From NCBI GenBank assembly GCA_965153455.1, contig OZ234502.1:14167495-14231494 (forward strand): a stretch of DNA of 64,000 nt, given 5' to 3'. Below, in pieces: positions 1 through 12,115 of this stretch (the stretch's first letter is position 1; the number at the start of each line of letters is the position of its first letter). Origin of the DNA: Sphagnum compactum. Lineage: Eukaryota > Bryophyta > Sphagnopsida > Sphagnales. Under the pieces are notes generated by a model. That model had not been told where the DNA came from and did no database searches. It saw nothing but the letters and a program-made list of their open reading frames with translations. The position numbers and the translations under genes were made by a program.

Positions 1-263
1 TAAATTATACCCCAGATATGTGATGCAAATTAAGCTTACTGCTTACTGGCTGCTTGATATATCATTGTTGTTAGAGTATTGTCCTTCTGCCACCAAACTA
101 CTTTGATAGTTTTATCTCACCTTCCCTGCATTTTCAATTTTGAGTATCTGTGACTGTTTTGGACTATAGGGAGCACCAGGATGAGGTGGCCTGTGAATTT
201 TCCCCCACTCTTGTAATAGATTGTGTTGCTTGCCATTGAGCTGAAGTCTAATGCCATCTCCAG

Positions 264-476
264 GGATTATCTGCGGAGGAGGCCAAAGCAGCTGATGCAG
301 CATCAGCTACTGCCACTCCAGAGGCAGCCAAGGTGGCCAAGGAAGCCACAGCACCAAAGGTTTCAACTGATAGCAACATGAATTATGCCGTTATTGCTGG
401 GATTGTTGGAGTGGCAGGCATTGCATATTGGTACTTCTCAAGTCCCTCCAAAAAAGAGACAGATAACAAAGAGTAA
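264..476 (+). CDS. Last exon of an unidentified protein with a C-terminal transmembrane (tail-anchor-like) segment
   Basis: This is a partial gene; its earlier exons lie left of the window. An acceptor site (…atctccag) ends at 263. The reading frame from there runs 70 codons to a TAA at 474-476. The exon encodes an Ala/Lys/Glu-rich, probably helical or disordered stretch (EEAKAADAASATATPEAAK). A single hydrophobic segment of about 19 residues follows (NYAVIAGIVGVAGIAYWYF), and then a short charged tail, SSPSKKETDNKE. A lone hydrophobic segment next to the C-terminus suggests a tail-anchored protein of the ER, peroxisome, mitochondrion or plastid envelope. The sequence shows this topology but not the identity. 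I do not recognise the family. Tail-anchored peroxidases and cytochrome b5-like proteins end in a similar layout, but the residues do not let me choose. Confidence 0.6.
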   Translation, partial: GLSAEEAKAADAASATATPEAAKVAKEATAPKVSTDSNMNYAVIAGIVGVAGIAYWYFSSPSKKETDNKE

Positions 477-3400
477 CGTTGATGTCTACTAGGATCAAGG
501 AACATATATAATGCAGCCTAGTATATGCTGTATGGCTACGGCCAAAGCTAGCCTAGGTAACGCATTAGAAAAGCAAGGGCACATTTCCAGTTCATGTGTT
601 CTGGATATGCTCTTAACCATCATTGGGCTGCTTTTGTTTCAATTTTTGAAAGAATGACTGTGATACACAGTTCTTTTCTTTCCCTGATCCTTCCCAATCA
701 GGCATGGGAAATTGTTTGTTTCCCTATCACTTTTGGGAAAGCTTCCTTATGATAGATCCAGACTTCAGCACTACACAACATATATTAACCTAACAAATCA
801 TGAACACCAGTATGCTTCAACTCATTCTAGCAATGGTAAATCCATATAGCATATACACATACAACATTGAACATACAAGTCCACTAATAATAAGTCAAAG
901 AAAAAGCACACTATTGATAAGTTATGTATTCTGATGCGTGTCTCATTGACATGGCCCATGTATAAGGGGTTGTAATACAGTCTAATAAGGCCTTTCATCT
1001 ATACTAAGAAGTCATGATAATAACTAGCAGCCAATATTTTTTCATCAATAATCAAATGTGTAGAGAACAACTAATGACTTTTCAATTTATTGCCATGGGG
1101 TTGTTAACCCTATATGAACATAGCCACAGGTGTTACCAATGCATGTGGTTAGTTTGACATCAAATGTGTTTACTTGACTTTCTAGTATTTGAATTTCATA
1201 TGAGCATTTCATGCTTGTTGGTATTCAGGTTTCCCTTTTTCTTTTACAATTATGGGGAATTGAATACATGATTGAAGTGTCAATCTATTTTGGTTCCCCC
1301 TCTATTTTGTTATCAGGTGATAGTGGTGATTATCAATGAACGCTTAAAGTTCTTTTTTTCAAATTTTGTTATCAAGAGTGAATTAGCAATATCATGTTTG
1401 CTTTCTTATAACAAACTTCAAATTTCAATATTTTCATGTTTTTGTGTACTTGAATATTCTTTTCGCTTTCATCAATTTCAAATTCTTATGAAATTGTGCC
1501 AAAAGGGGACTCAATCATATAATTCTAACGTCCTCATCCAAAAATGTAGGTAAACCCCACATGAAGTGGAAAAGTTTGGTGCATTATTGATGCACCATGT
1601 GTGTCCCCCCAAGTTTGATGTTGTGAAAAGTTTTTTTTTTTTTATAAGTTAATAATTATGTAATAGTTTGAGTTTATGTTTAAGATATAAAAATGGAAAC
1701 AAATTTTGTTTTTTTAAACACAATAATGTTTGAAAAAACATTTTTTTGATATATTTAAATATGTATGTGAAATTCAAATTTAATGCAAAAATATAAGTTT
1801 GAAAATTTAACCCAAGTTTGCATTATTATTTCATAAAAACCATTAGCGAAGAATATTATTAATATTAATAAGCTCCTTGCACACACACACATTATCAATA
1901 GGATTTTGGGTTTATTCATGAATGAAAAAATGAAGCCATGATCAAGTAGACAAGTTTTAATCCTTGTCACCAAAAAAACAAGTAACCATAAATAAGTTTT
2001 AATGTATTGAGTGAAAATGTTTTTTATTTCATGATCAACATGAAAATAATTTTTAATTTTATCACAATGATGTTGACTAATCACATATATAATATGCATT
2101 CAAGTGAATTTTTTTTAAATATTATTTTAATATAAAAAAATAGATCAAACTACTTATGCAAAAATAAGTTTAAACTCAATTTGATTCGTCATTTTCAAAC
2201 ATCTTTGTTATTTATTTTTATTGTGCCAAAGCTTTTTTCAAGTTTTGTAATCACCTTATTATAAACTTAAATATGAACCAAAACTTAATTATAAACCATG
2301 TTTTTATTATATTATTTTCAATTATTTTAATTTACTTTCTTCTTCTTGTGTCAAAAATTGAACCATTTTTTTACTACCTTGCAAATAACTATTTTTCTAT
2401 TTATTTTACCATGCTTTCACTTGAAATCCATTTCAAAAACGTTTTTAAATGATTTTTAAAATCAATTATTAGCAAATTGTTCATTTTGTTTCCCAAACCC
2501 ATTTTGCTCATCAAAGCTTTGAAAATTCATTTTATTTTAAACTAAAATCCAAATTATACACACATATATGTGTATAGGTTTTGGAAATACACATGTATGT
2601 ATTAAGACATACATACATAATAATTTCAAATTTGTAATGTAATATTGAAAAACTTAATATAAATTTTATTATTTTCAAAAATTTCACAATCAAACAAAAC
2701 AATTTAACATTGCAAAGGTTGCACAAATTAAAGTCTGATTGTATCCTTATTGGGAAACTAAAATCATGGCCATGTTGCTGCATAGTTTTGTTCCATCGGA
2801 ACAAATGTCAGAACACCTTTCGACAATGGCCCATTTATGGAAATTCGATATCATCAAGAAAAGAAGTTTTTAAGATGCAAACATGGCCTTGTTCTGTCAT
2901 TAACACATCTCAACCATTATTTTAAAAATAGGTCAGCGCATTATTCTTTTTTTTATAACTTACAATTTTTCCTTGGGCATTGATTTTTTTCATTGTGAAT
3001 GTTGAAAATATATATTTTTTAATTTGGAGATACAATTGTATTTGCCAGAAGAAGGAAAAAAAAGAAAGCATTCACTAAAACAAATGGGAAGATACGCCAA
3101 TGCTTGGGTCAATGGATTTCAAAATACAACTCTATAACCCCATCTGGCATCTTAGATGAAAAAAATAAAAGAAATATTTTCGGTGAATTACTAACATTCA
3201 AAGCATGGATTGGACCAATGGTTTTTTTTACAATAAACATCATAAAAACTTACATGTCAATTATTCATATGAACACAAATGTTTTTCACCTGGTGATCAT
3301 TTAGTTCATCCCAAGAATCCTTAATAAAAAAAGACTTTTACATTAAGTTATTTTTCATACAATGTCGATTCGTGGAATTTTCGGTTTTGTTTTAATTGTA

Positions 3401-4520
3401 ATTATTGTGAACAGATGTTGGTAAAAGACATATAAAATGAGGTTGAATTTGTCTTTCCAACTTTTGGGTTATTGTTTTTGCCCTTATCGGGAATTATCTT
3501 GGTCCTAAAATCATTTCTGTTGAAATACTTCACAACATATGTTTAAGATGACCAAAAACAATATGGATATGCAATGAATGTGTAACAATGCACTTTGGAC
3601 AAATATGTGAAAAAAAAATTACTTCTGGTGGGATTGTTGAAATTGTGCAAAAAAAATAAAAAATAAAAAATTGCGACGTTATCAAATTTATGTGAACAGA
3701 AATAATGAAACGATAACAATTGAAAAGGTGTTGAAAAGACGATTACAAAACAATATATATTTTAAGTTTTATAATGATGATGTGAAATTAGTTGACATGA
3801 AAGGTATTGATTCCTAACATTTAAATTTTAAACCCAAAACCTATAGTAAATTAATTATATAAAAAGGAATTATGGGATAAAGATTATTTTTGACTATTTT
3901 TAATTATATACGTTAACCTATTTTTAATTATTTTAAAATATTACACTAGAACTTATGTTAGGTTTTTTGGTTATTTTAAATTATTACACCATAGGAAATT
4001 CAGAAATCATTTTACCATAAATTATTTCACCTTAAGTTATTAAAATTATTTCTTATATGTTATTTTATTTTATTTTAAGTTATTTTTCATTATTATAATT
4101 ATTATACTAGGTGTCAACAAGGTAAAATAAATTTAAAATGTAATCTTTCTGAAATCCAATTTTAAAATGAATTAATTTTTTATATGGACACAAGAAAATA
4201 AATTCAAAACATTTTGAAATATAAATATAAAACCATAGGTTAGTGAATTTAGTTTATAGGAAGTGGAATACAAAGTTTGAACAACTTTGGTATCATAAAA
4301 CTAAGTTGAAAATACGTTTGAAATTAACTAACTTAAAATGATGTTCAATAATTTGATATATATTATGGTTATAACATCTATCATTTGATAATACATAAGT
4401 ATCTTTTAAGGTTCCACTAAATTGAATTTTTTTTAATTAATATTTCATCTACATGTAACCCATTTTATGTAAATGAAAACATTTTTTTAAATTTTACTTA
4501 AACCTACTTTCAAAATGTTT
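477..4520. other. AT-rich intergenic DNA, 3' UTR of the first gene then no recognisable gene
   Basis: The first few hundred bases after the stop at 476 have gene-like composition and are probably the 3' UTR. After about 1200 the sequence becomes very AT-rich, with poly-T and poly-A runs (for example near 1630 and 3645), a short CA run near 1880 and many TTTTAATT-like strings. Open frames here are short, lack recognisable domains and look like chance. Confidence 0.6.
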
Positions 4521-5310
4521 GGTCTAAGCCATGCCATGTGGCACACAAGCTAAGTTTTAGCCATGCCACATGCCACCTATGTTAGACTTAGGCCATGCTA
4601 GTTGACACATAAATTAAGTTATGACATGCCACATGGCACATATGTTAGGATTTAAGCCATATCATGTGGCATTTAGGCAAGGCATAAAATATGCTACATA
4701 TGTTGGGCCTAGGCCATGTCATGTGGCATGTTGGCAAAGCATAAAACATGCCACATATGTTAGGTATAGGCCATGCCATGTGACATCCAAACAAGGCATA
4801 TGACACATATGTTAGGCATAGGCCATGTCATGTGACATTTAAACAAGGCATAGGACATGCCACATATGTTAGGCTTAGGCCATGCCATGTGACATCTAAA
4901 TAAGGCATAACATATGCCACATATGTTAAACCAAGGCCATGTCACATGGCACATATGCTAGGCCATGACACATGCCACCGGAGCTAATTATTCATGCCAT
5001 GTGGCACTTAGGTTAAGCTTATGCCATGGCACATGGCACACACACTAAGCCTAACCATGCCATATGGCACCTAAGCTAAGTTTAAATATGTCACATGGCA
5101 CATTTGATAAGTCTAAGACATGCCATATGGCAACTAAGTAATGTTTAGGCCATGCCATGTGACAATTAAATATGAAATGTCACATGGCACCTAAGCTATG
5201 TTAGGACATGACACATAAGTGAGACTTAAGCCATCCACATAGCATTTAATTTTATTTTTTTTCTACGCCACATGGCAACATGATTCCACTAAGTGCCACA
5301 TCATCAAATG
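4521..5310. repeat. Minisatellite, about 57-bp unit built on GCCATGTGGC / GCCACATATG
   Basis: Units carrying 'gccacatatgttagg' followed by 'taggccatgtcatgtggca' recur at about 4693, 4750, 4801, 4859 and 4915. The spacing is 51-58 bp. More degenerate copies extend on both sides. The core strings GCCATGTGGC and GCCACATGGC are reverse complements of each other and both are common, so each unit is nearly self-complementary. There is no gene; apparent reading frames across it simply translate the repeat. Confidence 0.85.
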
Positions 5311-5595
5311 TGTTAATTAATAAACTAGGTTAATAAATTATACGTTAAGTTATAAGTAATAGGCTAGGATAGGCAGTCACCAGTAGCCCAAGTAATTACA
5401 TGACTAGTTGTAACTAAGTTGTAACTACAAAATTAATCCCATATGTTTTGTTTCCCATTTTTAATTTGTTAACTACATAAAGAGGTGCCTTATGAACATA
5501 ATGTACAAATTAAAATGCAATTACATTTTGGGATAAACCAATAAAAAAAACTCAACTTTAATTAAACCCAAAAAAAATATGGTATTTTAAACAAA

Positions 5596-6055
5596 TGCCA
5601 TGTGGTTTAAATTTAAGCTTAGCCTAAATGGCATAGGTTTAGACCTAGCCTAAATGCCACATGGCGTAAATCTAAGCCTAGCCTAAATGATCACCTAAGC
5701 TACACTTAAAAATGGCATGTGGCATATGTCTACACCTAGGTGCCACATGGCATATGTGTAGACCTAAATAAGTTAGGTGCCACATGCCACTTAAATTTAG
5801 AAACATGTCACATAACATATATTTAAACATAGGTGCCATGTAAGCTAAGTGGCACATGGCATATTACTAAACCTAGATGCCACATAAGTTAGGTGTCACG
5901 TGGCATGTTTAAACTTAGGTGTCATGTAAGCTAAATGCCACGTAACATAGGTCTAGACCTAGGTGCCACATGGCATATGTTTCAACTTATTTGCCACATA
6001 AACTATATAGGTGCCATGTGATGTAGGTTTTTATGTGTGCCACGTGATAGATGCA
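5596..6055. repeat. Second GCCACATGGC-rich repeat block, apparently inverted relative to the first
   Basis: This block repeats 'aggtgccacatggcatatg' and 'tagacctaggtgccac' with many variants. The order of motifs (GCCACATGGC, then CATATG, then the TAGACCTA string) resembles the reverse complement of the unit at 4521-5310. The two blocks are about 300 bp apart, so together they look like a large, decayed inverted repeat. Confidence 0.65.
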
Positions 6056-7126
6056 AGTAATCATCAATATAATTGCAATTTTAGTTGCAAGATCGTTCAT
6101 GTATACATTATATGGTGAACATATACATATTCGATGAAAAAATGTTTCATTTGTCACATGCGACAATATTTCTACTAATGAATAACATAAAATATAATGA
6201 CCTAGAATAATTTAAAGTATAATTTGAAATAACATATAAAAACTTAGAGTAAAATAACTTGTGCAACCTAAGGTTAATTAAATAGTTTAGTTTATAATAA
6301 CTTAAAGTAAATTTAAAATAACTTAAGGTACCCTAAATAATATAAGGTATGACTTAGAATAACATAAGGTTTTTAAAATAACAATATAAAAATATATTTA
6401 TTTATTATAATGAATTATGTCAACTAATAGTGAAACATGATATTTACATTGTGACTCTATAGTGAAATAACTTTAACTAAAATGAAATCACTGAAGTGGT
6501 GTGAATTTATTTCACCTTTAAGGTTCCATAATAATTTAAATTAGTGAATTGCAGCACACTTTTGTAATAATGCATTGAATTCACTACATTTATAGACCCC
6601 GAAACAAAAAAAAATTACATATGTAACATATAATTTTTTTGGTTCCACAAAAGCATCAATATAAATTAATTATAACGTTTCTTGTAAAGTTCATTTAAGT
6701 GTTATTTTTTTTATTGACCATCAAAGTTCAACTTTTTATAATTATTCGTAATGATATTTCCATCAAACCTTTTTGCATCGCCCTTGCCTTATCCTCCTAA
6801 ATATTTGTACCATGTTATAATGTTCAATTTCATAGCTCACAATAATGATTATTATTGCCATGGGTGTGGTGTGGTAAACCACGTAAGTATACGGTTTCAT
6901 TGTGGGAATTTATTTATTTTATGTGTCACGAACACAGGCTGAAGAATCTTAGGCTCAAAACACATAACTTAAATCATTTCATAAGATAATCCAAAAAGGA
7001 TAAATCCGCCATAAGTTCAAAAGGTAATTTGAATCGGATTGCAATCTTGGTAATAATTCTAACATATGAATGGCGGACATCATGCACAATCACTTCCCCA
7101 AAAAACGTTCATCATTTTTTTTAATC
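6056..7126. other. AT-rich spacer without recognisable genes
   Basis: Very AT-rich sequence with short recurring strings of the type 'aacttaaggtaa' around 6200-6370. No domain, RNA gene or clear terminal repeat was seen. Confidence 0.55.
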
Positions 7127-7430
7127 ATTTATGGATGGGGAAGATCATTTCCAAACATTCATGGATGTCGTGGATCATTTTCAATCACCCGTGGACGAAA
7201 GAGATGATTTATATTCACTACATAAGGTGGATCTTTTTTTGGTAAGGCATGGATGATGTGGATCATTTTTGGTCATCCATACATTATTAAGATCATTTTT
7301 AACTGCCTGGAAAAACACCAATTGCGCAGATCATTTTCATTTTCCCAATGCCCTTGGATCACGTCCATCATTGATATATAACCCCAACATGGGGTAGATT
7401 ATTTTTGGTCACCGATACATGGCCTATATT
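7127..7430. repeat. Degenerate tandem repeat, about 30-bp unit (CATGGATG..GTGGATCATTTT)
   Basis: About eight to ten diverged copies of a unit close to 'catggatgatgtggatcatt' plus 'tttggtcatcc' lie head to tail. The strings 'gatcatttt' or close variants recur roughly every 30 bp. No coding meaning is apparent. Confidence 0.65.
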
Positions 7431-9930
7431 GGTATTATTTTCTATACCAGGCCTCGGTTGATTTGCTTGCATTTGAAAGGGACTTGAAGTCCGAATGGGC
7501 AGTTGGTAGGAACAAGTGTGTCAGGGATCGGTAGGTCGAAGGCAAGTAGATCGATGCTTGCAGATGGTTGGTGTTTGTGTAATGTGCACAGATGGCACAT
7601 TGGTTGGTGGGTGGGGGCAAAAAGGTGCTTAGTAGGCCGATGCAAAGCTCACCGAGCTCACTTGATTATCATATATTGTAAAGGAAGAAAGTTCCTTCCC
7701 CTAAAGCTGTCCAAGGTACTAAAATAGTGTAAATTAAAAGGACCCAACCAAATGTCACCTTATGGGTCAATCACTGACATTAGTGAATCAAAGGAACTTT
7801 TTTCATTAAACCCTAAAAAAAATCCAAAAAAAGAGGAAAATGTTTCTTTTCCATCTTTTCTGGTTTCTTTGATCCTTTTATTTTTATTTTTATGTAGGAT
7901 AATTTTTATTTAAATGGTGTGATTAGTGTTTCTCTCTTTCTAATTTTGTGGTGTAGTTGAAGTGGTGATCCTCCATAACAAAGATTTAGCCAAATTGGGC
8001 CATAAACAAGATATGAAAGTGGAACAATTTAAGCACTCTTCTATATTATTTCCTAACTTCGGGCACCTAATATTGAATTCTTGGGATTTTTTTTTTCTTT
8101 TTTCCCCCAAATTTTGGTGATAAAACCCGCAAATTTCACTTTTTCTCAGTTTATATTTTTTTCATCAAATATATAGTTACAACATCCCTGTAAAAAGTTC
8201 ATAGAAGGATGGAGTCATTTTTATGAAATTGTTACATTAAAAAAAACTATAAAAAGATGTTCATAAAAATATGGATCTAGAAGTGATGATTCATAAATTA
8301 TTTGTTTTCAACTTTTGTGATGTAGACTAAACCCTAAATCATACATAAAAAAATGGAGACAACCACGATAACAATCGTCTCTTTTTGCCTGAGTGGCCAA
8401 AAAATCTCACAAAATTAATGTCCATGGATACTTTGGACAATAATTTGATTCCCAAAAACCAATGAATTTTAATATTTAATGTTTTAAATTCTCACCTCAA
8501 TGTGAAATTCTTTCCTTTCATTAAAGATTTTGTTTGTTGCTTGTTAGTGGACTTGTTGGTGCATCTATTGATTGTAAACGGATACAATATTACACCAAAA
8601 ACAAAACTTGTACAAACATTCCTCTTTGCATGATGCTTTTGATGCACATTGTCAAACTAATTTTGAAGAATGATGTATTAAAAATGGAGTAAGCATTCCA
8701 ATTGGGATATTGAAAGGATGACAAGCTATTTTATGTCTCTACAACAAATTAACAAGAGGAGGAAACACTCATGAACTCTTATGAAGAATGGTAGAATTGT
8801 CACTAGAAGGAAGCGAATGAAAAATTTGAGTCATTTCTTATTATAAATCCAAATCTTTCCAAGTTCTTTAAGCGTATGTTTTATGTCTGACACAAAACTC
8901 ACCGTTTGCTAGCCATACAGCATTCGAGTACACCCCCAAGGATACATCTTGGCACATTTGTGTTGATGCAATTTTGTTTGACACATCAAAAGGACTAATG
9001 GAGTTATTCATCATCATCATGACTAATTTCAACTGATAATAACCATTTTCTTTTCCATGGTATTTATACTGATTTTTACTTGTGTTCAATGTAATGCACA
9101 TATAATTTCAAATGTCAAGTTTAGTTCATTCAATCTAAACTCAATGTGCAAATCAATGAAATTGAACCATGTTAAGTTAAATTAAAAACATGAAATCTTC
9201 AAAATTCAAAGCATTAGAAAAAAAATTATTTCAAAAATTTCAACAAAATTATCATTATAGATTTATACATGAAATGCGAGAATAAATCACACAAGACATG
9301 GAACTCATTGATTGTTGATGTTTTCTTTGGGTACATTATAAAGTAACCAAAACCCTCATTTAATTTCACTTAAATAATACTTCAATTTAGGTCATTCATT
9401 CTAGCATTTTGGTTTTGTGAATTTAACATGATTTTTCATTTTTATCTAGAGAAATGTTTTTGCAACATTTGATGTTGTTGTGAAACTTTATTATGAAAAT
9501 GTGCGAGATCTAAACCATAAATTGACATCCAAGATGTAAACCTTCATGGAAAAAACCATGGAACAAGTTAATAAGGACCACTTGACAACTTTCAGCAAAC
9601 ATTTCATGTTTATGATCCTTTGGTTTAGTCTTGAATTCCTATGTGAAATTTAGATCCATTATAACATAAACTTAGACACTGAAATATTACCACACAAGTT
9701 GCAAATGCTTACATTAGTCCTAATTTCCAATGAATATAAGGTTTCATGGCTCATCAAGCGAAACAAGTCCAATATTTTGAAGGAAACCAAATAGTTTCCA
9801 AAACAAGGTTTTTCTAACTCTACATTTAATGAGTGGCTACATAAGGCCACCTTTTATTCCCACGTAGCTCTTTGTATATTTCTTGCATTTTGAAAATTAC
9901 AAATTTTTGTCCAAATTTGAAGGAATCACA
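7431..9930. other. Spacer without recognisable genes
   Basis: A short, more GC-rich patch (about 7440-7730) carries overlapping open frames on both strands, none with a recognisable domain. The rest is AT-rich. I saw nothing that I can support as a gene. Confidence 0.5.
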
Positions 9931-11269
9931 ATTTATTTCTATTAGTATACAACTTGAGGTAGAGGGGCAAAAGTTATATGTTTTGATTGTGATGGATATT
10001 AGCTTGTTAGTGGGGGATATAAATGAGTTATTGTCTTTTTCAAATTACATCAAGGATTGGAGGCTTACCATTTGGTAGATTGGATTTTACTGAAAGTGCA
10101 AATTTAAGGATGGAATTTGAAGGAATAAGGCTTATGAGCAACAAGATGGAGGAATCAAAGTTTTAAATAGAGTCTTTTTCATATACATGCCCTCTTAAAT
10201 CATTCCCCAATTTATATCTTAGTCTCTTTGGATTTTTTGTATCTAACATATCTTTTTTTCCTCCTAAGTATTTCAATTTTATGTTGTTTCAAGGTGTTGT
10301 CATTGTTGAGACCCCGGGGCTTCTAAAGATTTGAAGGGATCCCAAATTAAATAGTACAATGTATAGTTCAAAGAGTTGTTATAAGATTGGACATCCTCTC
10401 ATCTCCAAGATTGTCCCTAGTACGTGGATTACTTTAAAGACAACACACTTCTTTCACACAAAGAGCTTTGAGAAAAACATGATCCTAGTTTTGTTGAACA
10501 CCTTACATCATTTGAGTTGGAGGCAAGGATAGGTAGTAAGAAAAAACAACATGATGGAACAAAGAAAAAAGGGAAGGGAAAAGTTTCTAACTCCAATTTG
10601 GAAGGAGAAAATTTTAGGACACACTACCATTTAAGTCACTTGAGGATGTGCATGTGAGACAATTTGATGTTTCCTTAGTGGGGCGACTAGATATGAAGCT
10701 TTCCAAGATGTTTTTTTTCAACAATATTTTAATTAAAAGCATGGAGTGATTTCATTGGTTGATCCTTTTCCAAAATCATGTAGACATGTTCCTCCACCTA
10801 CTATATAGTTAGATTATAAGGGAGTTGGAAGAGTAAAATCAAGGTCCTCAACCTGTCATGGATTTCCATCATGGCATTTAGGACGAGGCTTGAGCATTGG
10901 CTTGAAAAGTTTGGATAGATTAATGACTTCATTACTACAAGTTAAATTCTTCTTTCTTCCCATTTCCTACTTGAAAATTGCTAGAACCAAATCCCACAAT
11001 GCATATGCAAAGATTTTAATTGCTTTAAATGTTTGCATCGATATTTGGTGATGGAAGCACTCCCAATAGACATTTTCACCAAAACTCGGTTGCTTTGATC
11101 CATTCACCAAGCACCAAAGTTTGGTGAAAATGCCACCGTGGAGCCAATTCACTAAAACAGAATTGTCAAATTTTCATATATTTATGTCTATATTCCATTA
11201 TTCATTTTCCTAAACTTTAAACTTTTGTTTTTTTCAACTTTAATTTAATCTTGATTTTATATCATTACA

Positions 11270-12115
11270 AACCTCACTGGACAAGAAGGTGGATCTTATT
11301 ATTATGGACATCACCAACAATCTTTCAATACCTTGCTTCTGACCCAACATTCTTTATTCTTGTTGGAATCAAAGTGTGGACAATTACATTGATTCTATCA
11401 TACTTTTCTTCAACAATAATAGTTTAAACTAAAACTAAACCTGTGTTTTTTTTCCATGCAGATGATTTGCGTGTTTTGAAGGAAATTTGGTCCTTCTTGG
11501 ACAATTATTTTTTGAATATTTAGATGGAGTGGCTTGTGTTTAATAGTTTTTAACAAACAAACAATGAGGACCATCTTTCAAAGATATTCAATTTTTTTTG
11601 TGCTCAGTTGTTTTTTACTTTCCTTTATGCACACTCTAATGTGTTAAGAACTTCATGTGCTTCAAACTCTTATAGCAGGGCTACCTTGCTCGTGAAGGTC
11701 CTGAATCTTGTTTTGGGAAACAACCCATAGTTTTATTTTCAACCCCCTTTGCTTGATTCCACGAGCAAAGGAATCAATGTAGCCTTTAAAAACATCTTAT
11801 ACAATTTCACAAACCTCATGATTATGTCAAGATCGAGCTTGGGGAAGCCCTTCAATGCAACTAAAAAGATAGATATTGGAACATTGCACACATTTTTTGA
11901 GGTTTGCACGGGGCTTGGATCATTAGTTGTTGACTTGAGTTGTGGACCAGGTCATTACAAATCTCTTTTCCTCATCACATGTGAATACCCTTTTTCTTCA
12001 ATCAAAAATCACATATCTCCATTTTTTTTTTGTTCCACAAGGAATAACATTCAAACATGTCAAGGGTTTAGTGTCAACATTTTTGCCCTTGAGCATGAAG
12101 AGGTCCTATTCTAGG
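11270..12115 (+). pseudogene. Degenerate aminomethyltransferase-like (DNA methylase N4/N6 type) relic
   Basis: In the + frames the conceptual peptide contains 'KKVDLIIMDITNNLSI' near 11285-11335. This resembles motif IV (DLI..DPPY) of amino-methylating MTases. It is followed by 'DDLRVLKEIWSFLDNYF' near 11460, and about 430 bp later by 'LGSLVVDLSCGPG' near 11910-11950, which resembles the SAM-binding motif I. The order IV then I is that of beta-class DNA methyltransferases. Several in-frame stops and a changed PPY core show it cannot make an active enzyme. Peptide fragments upstream (about 9930-11160) and downstream (to about 13080) seem to belong to the same broken unit. I infer a decayed member of a repeated gene or element family; the family assignment rests on motif reading only. 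Confidence 0.35.

Noticed and set aside
4521-5310. CRISPR-like array
   Set aside because: The repeats are diverged and continuous with no unique spacers, and the genome is eukaryotic.
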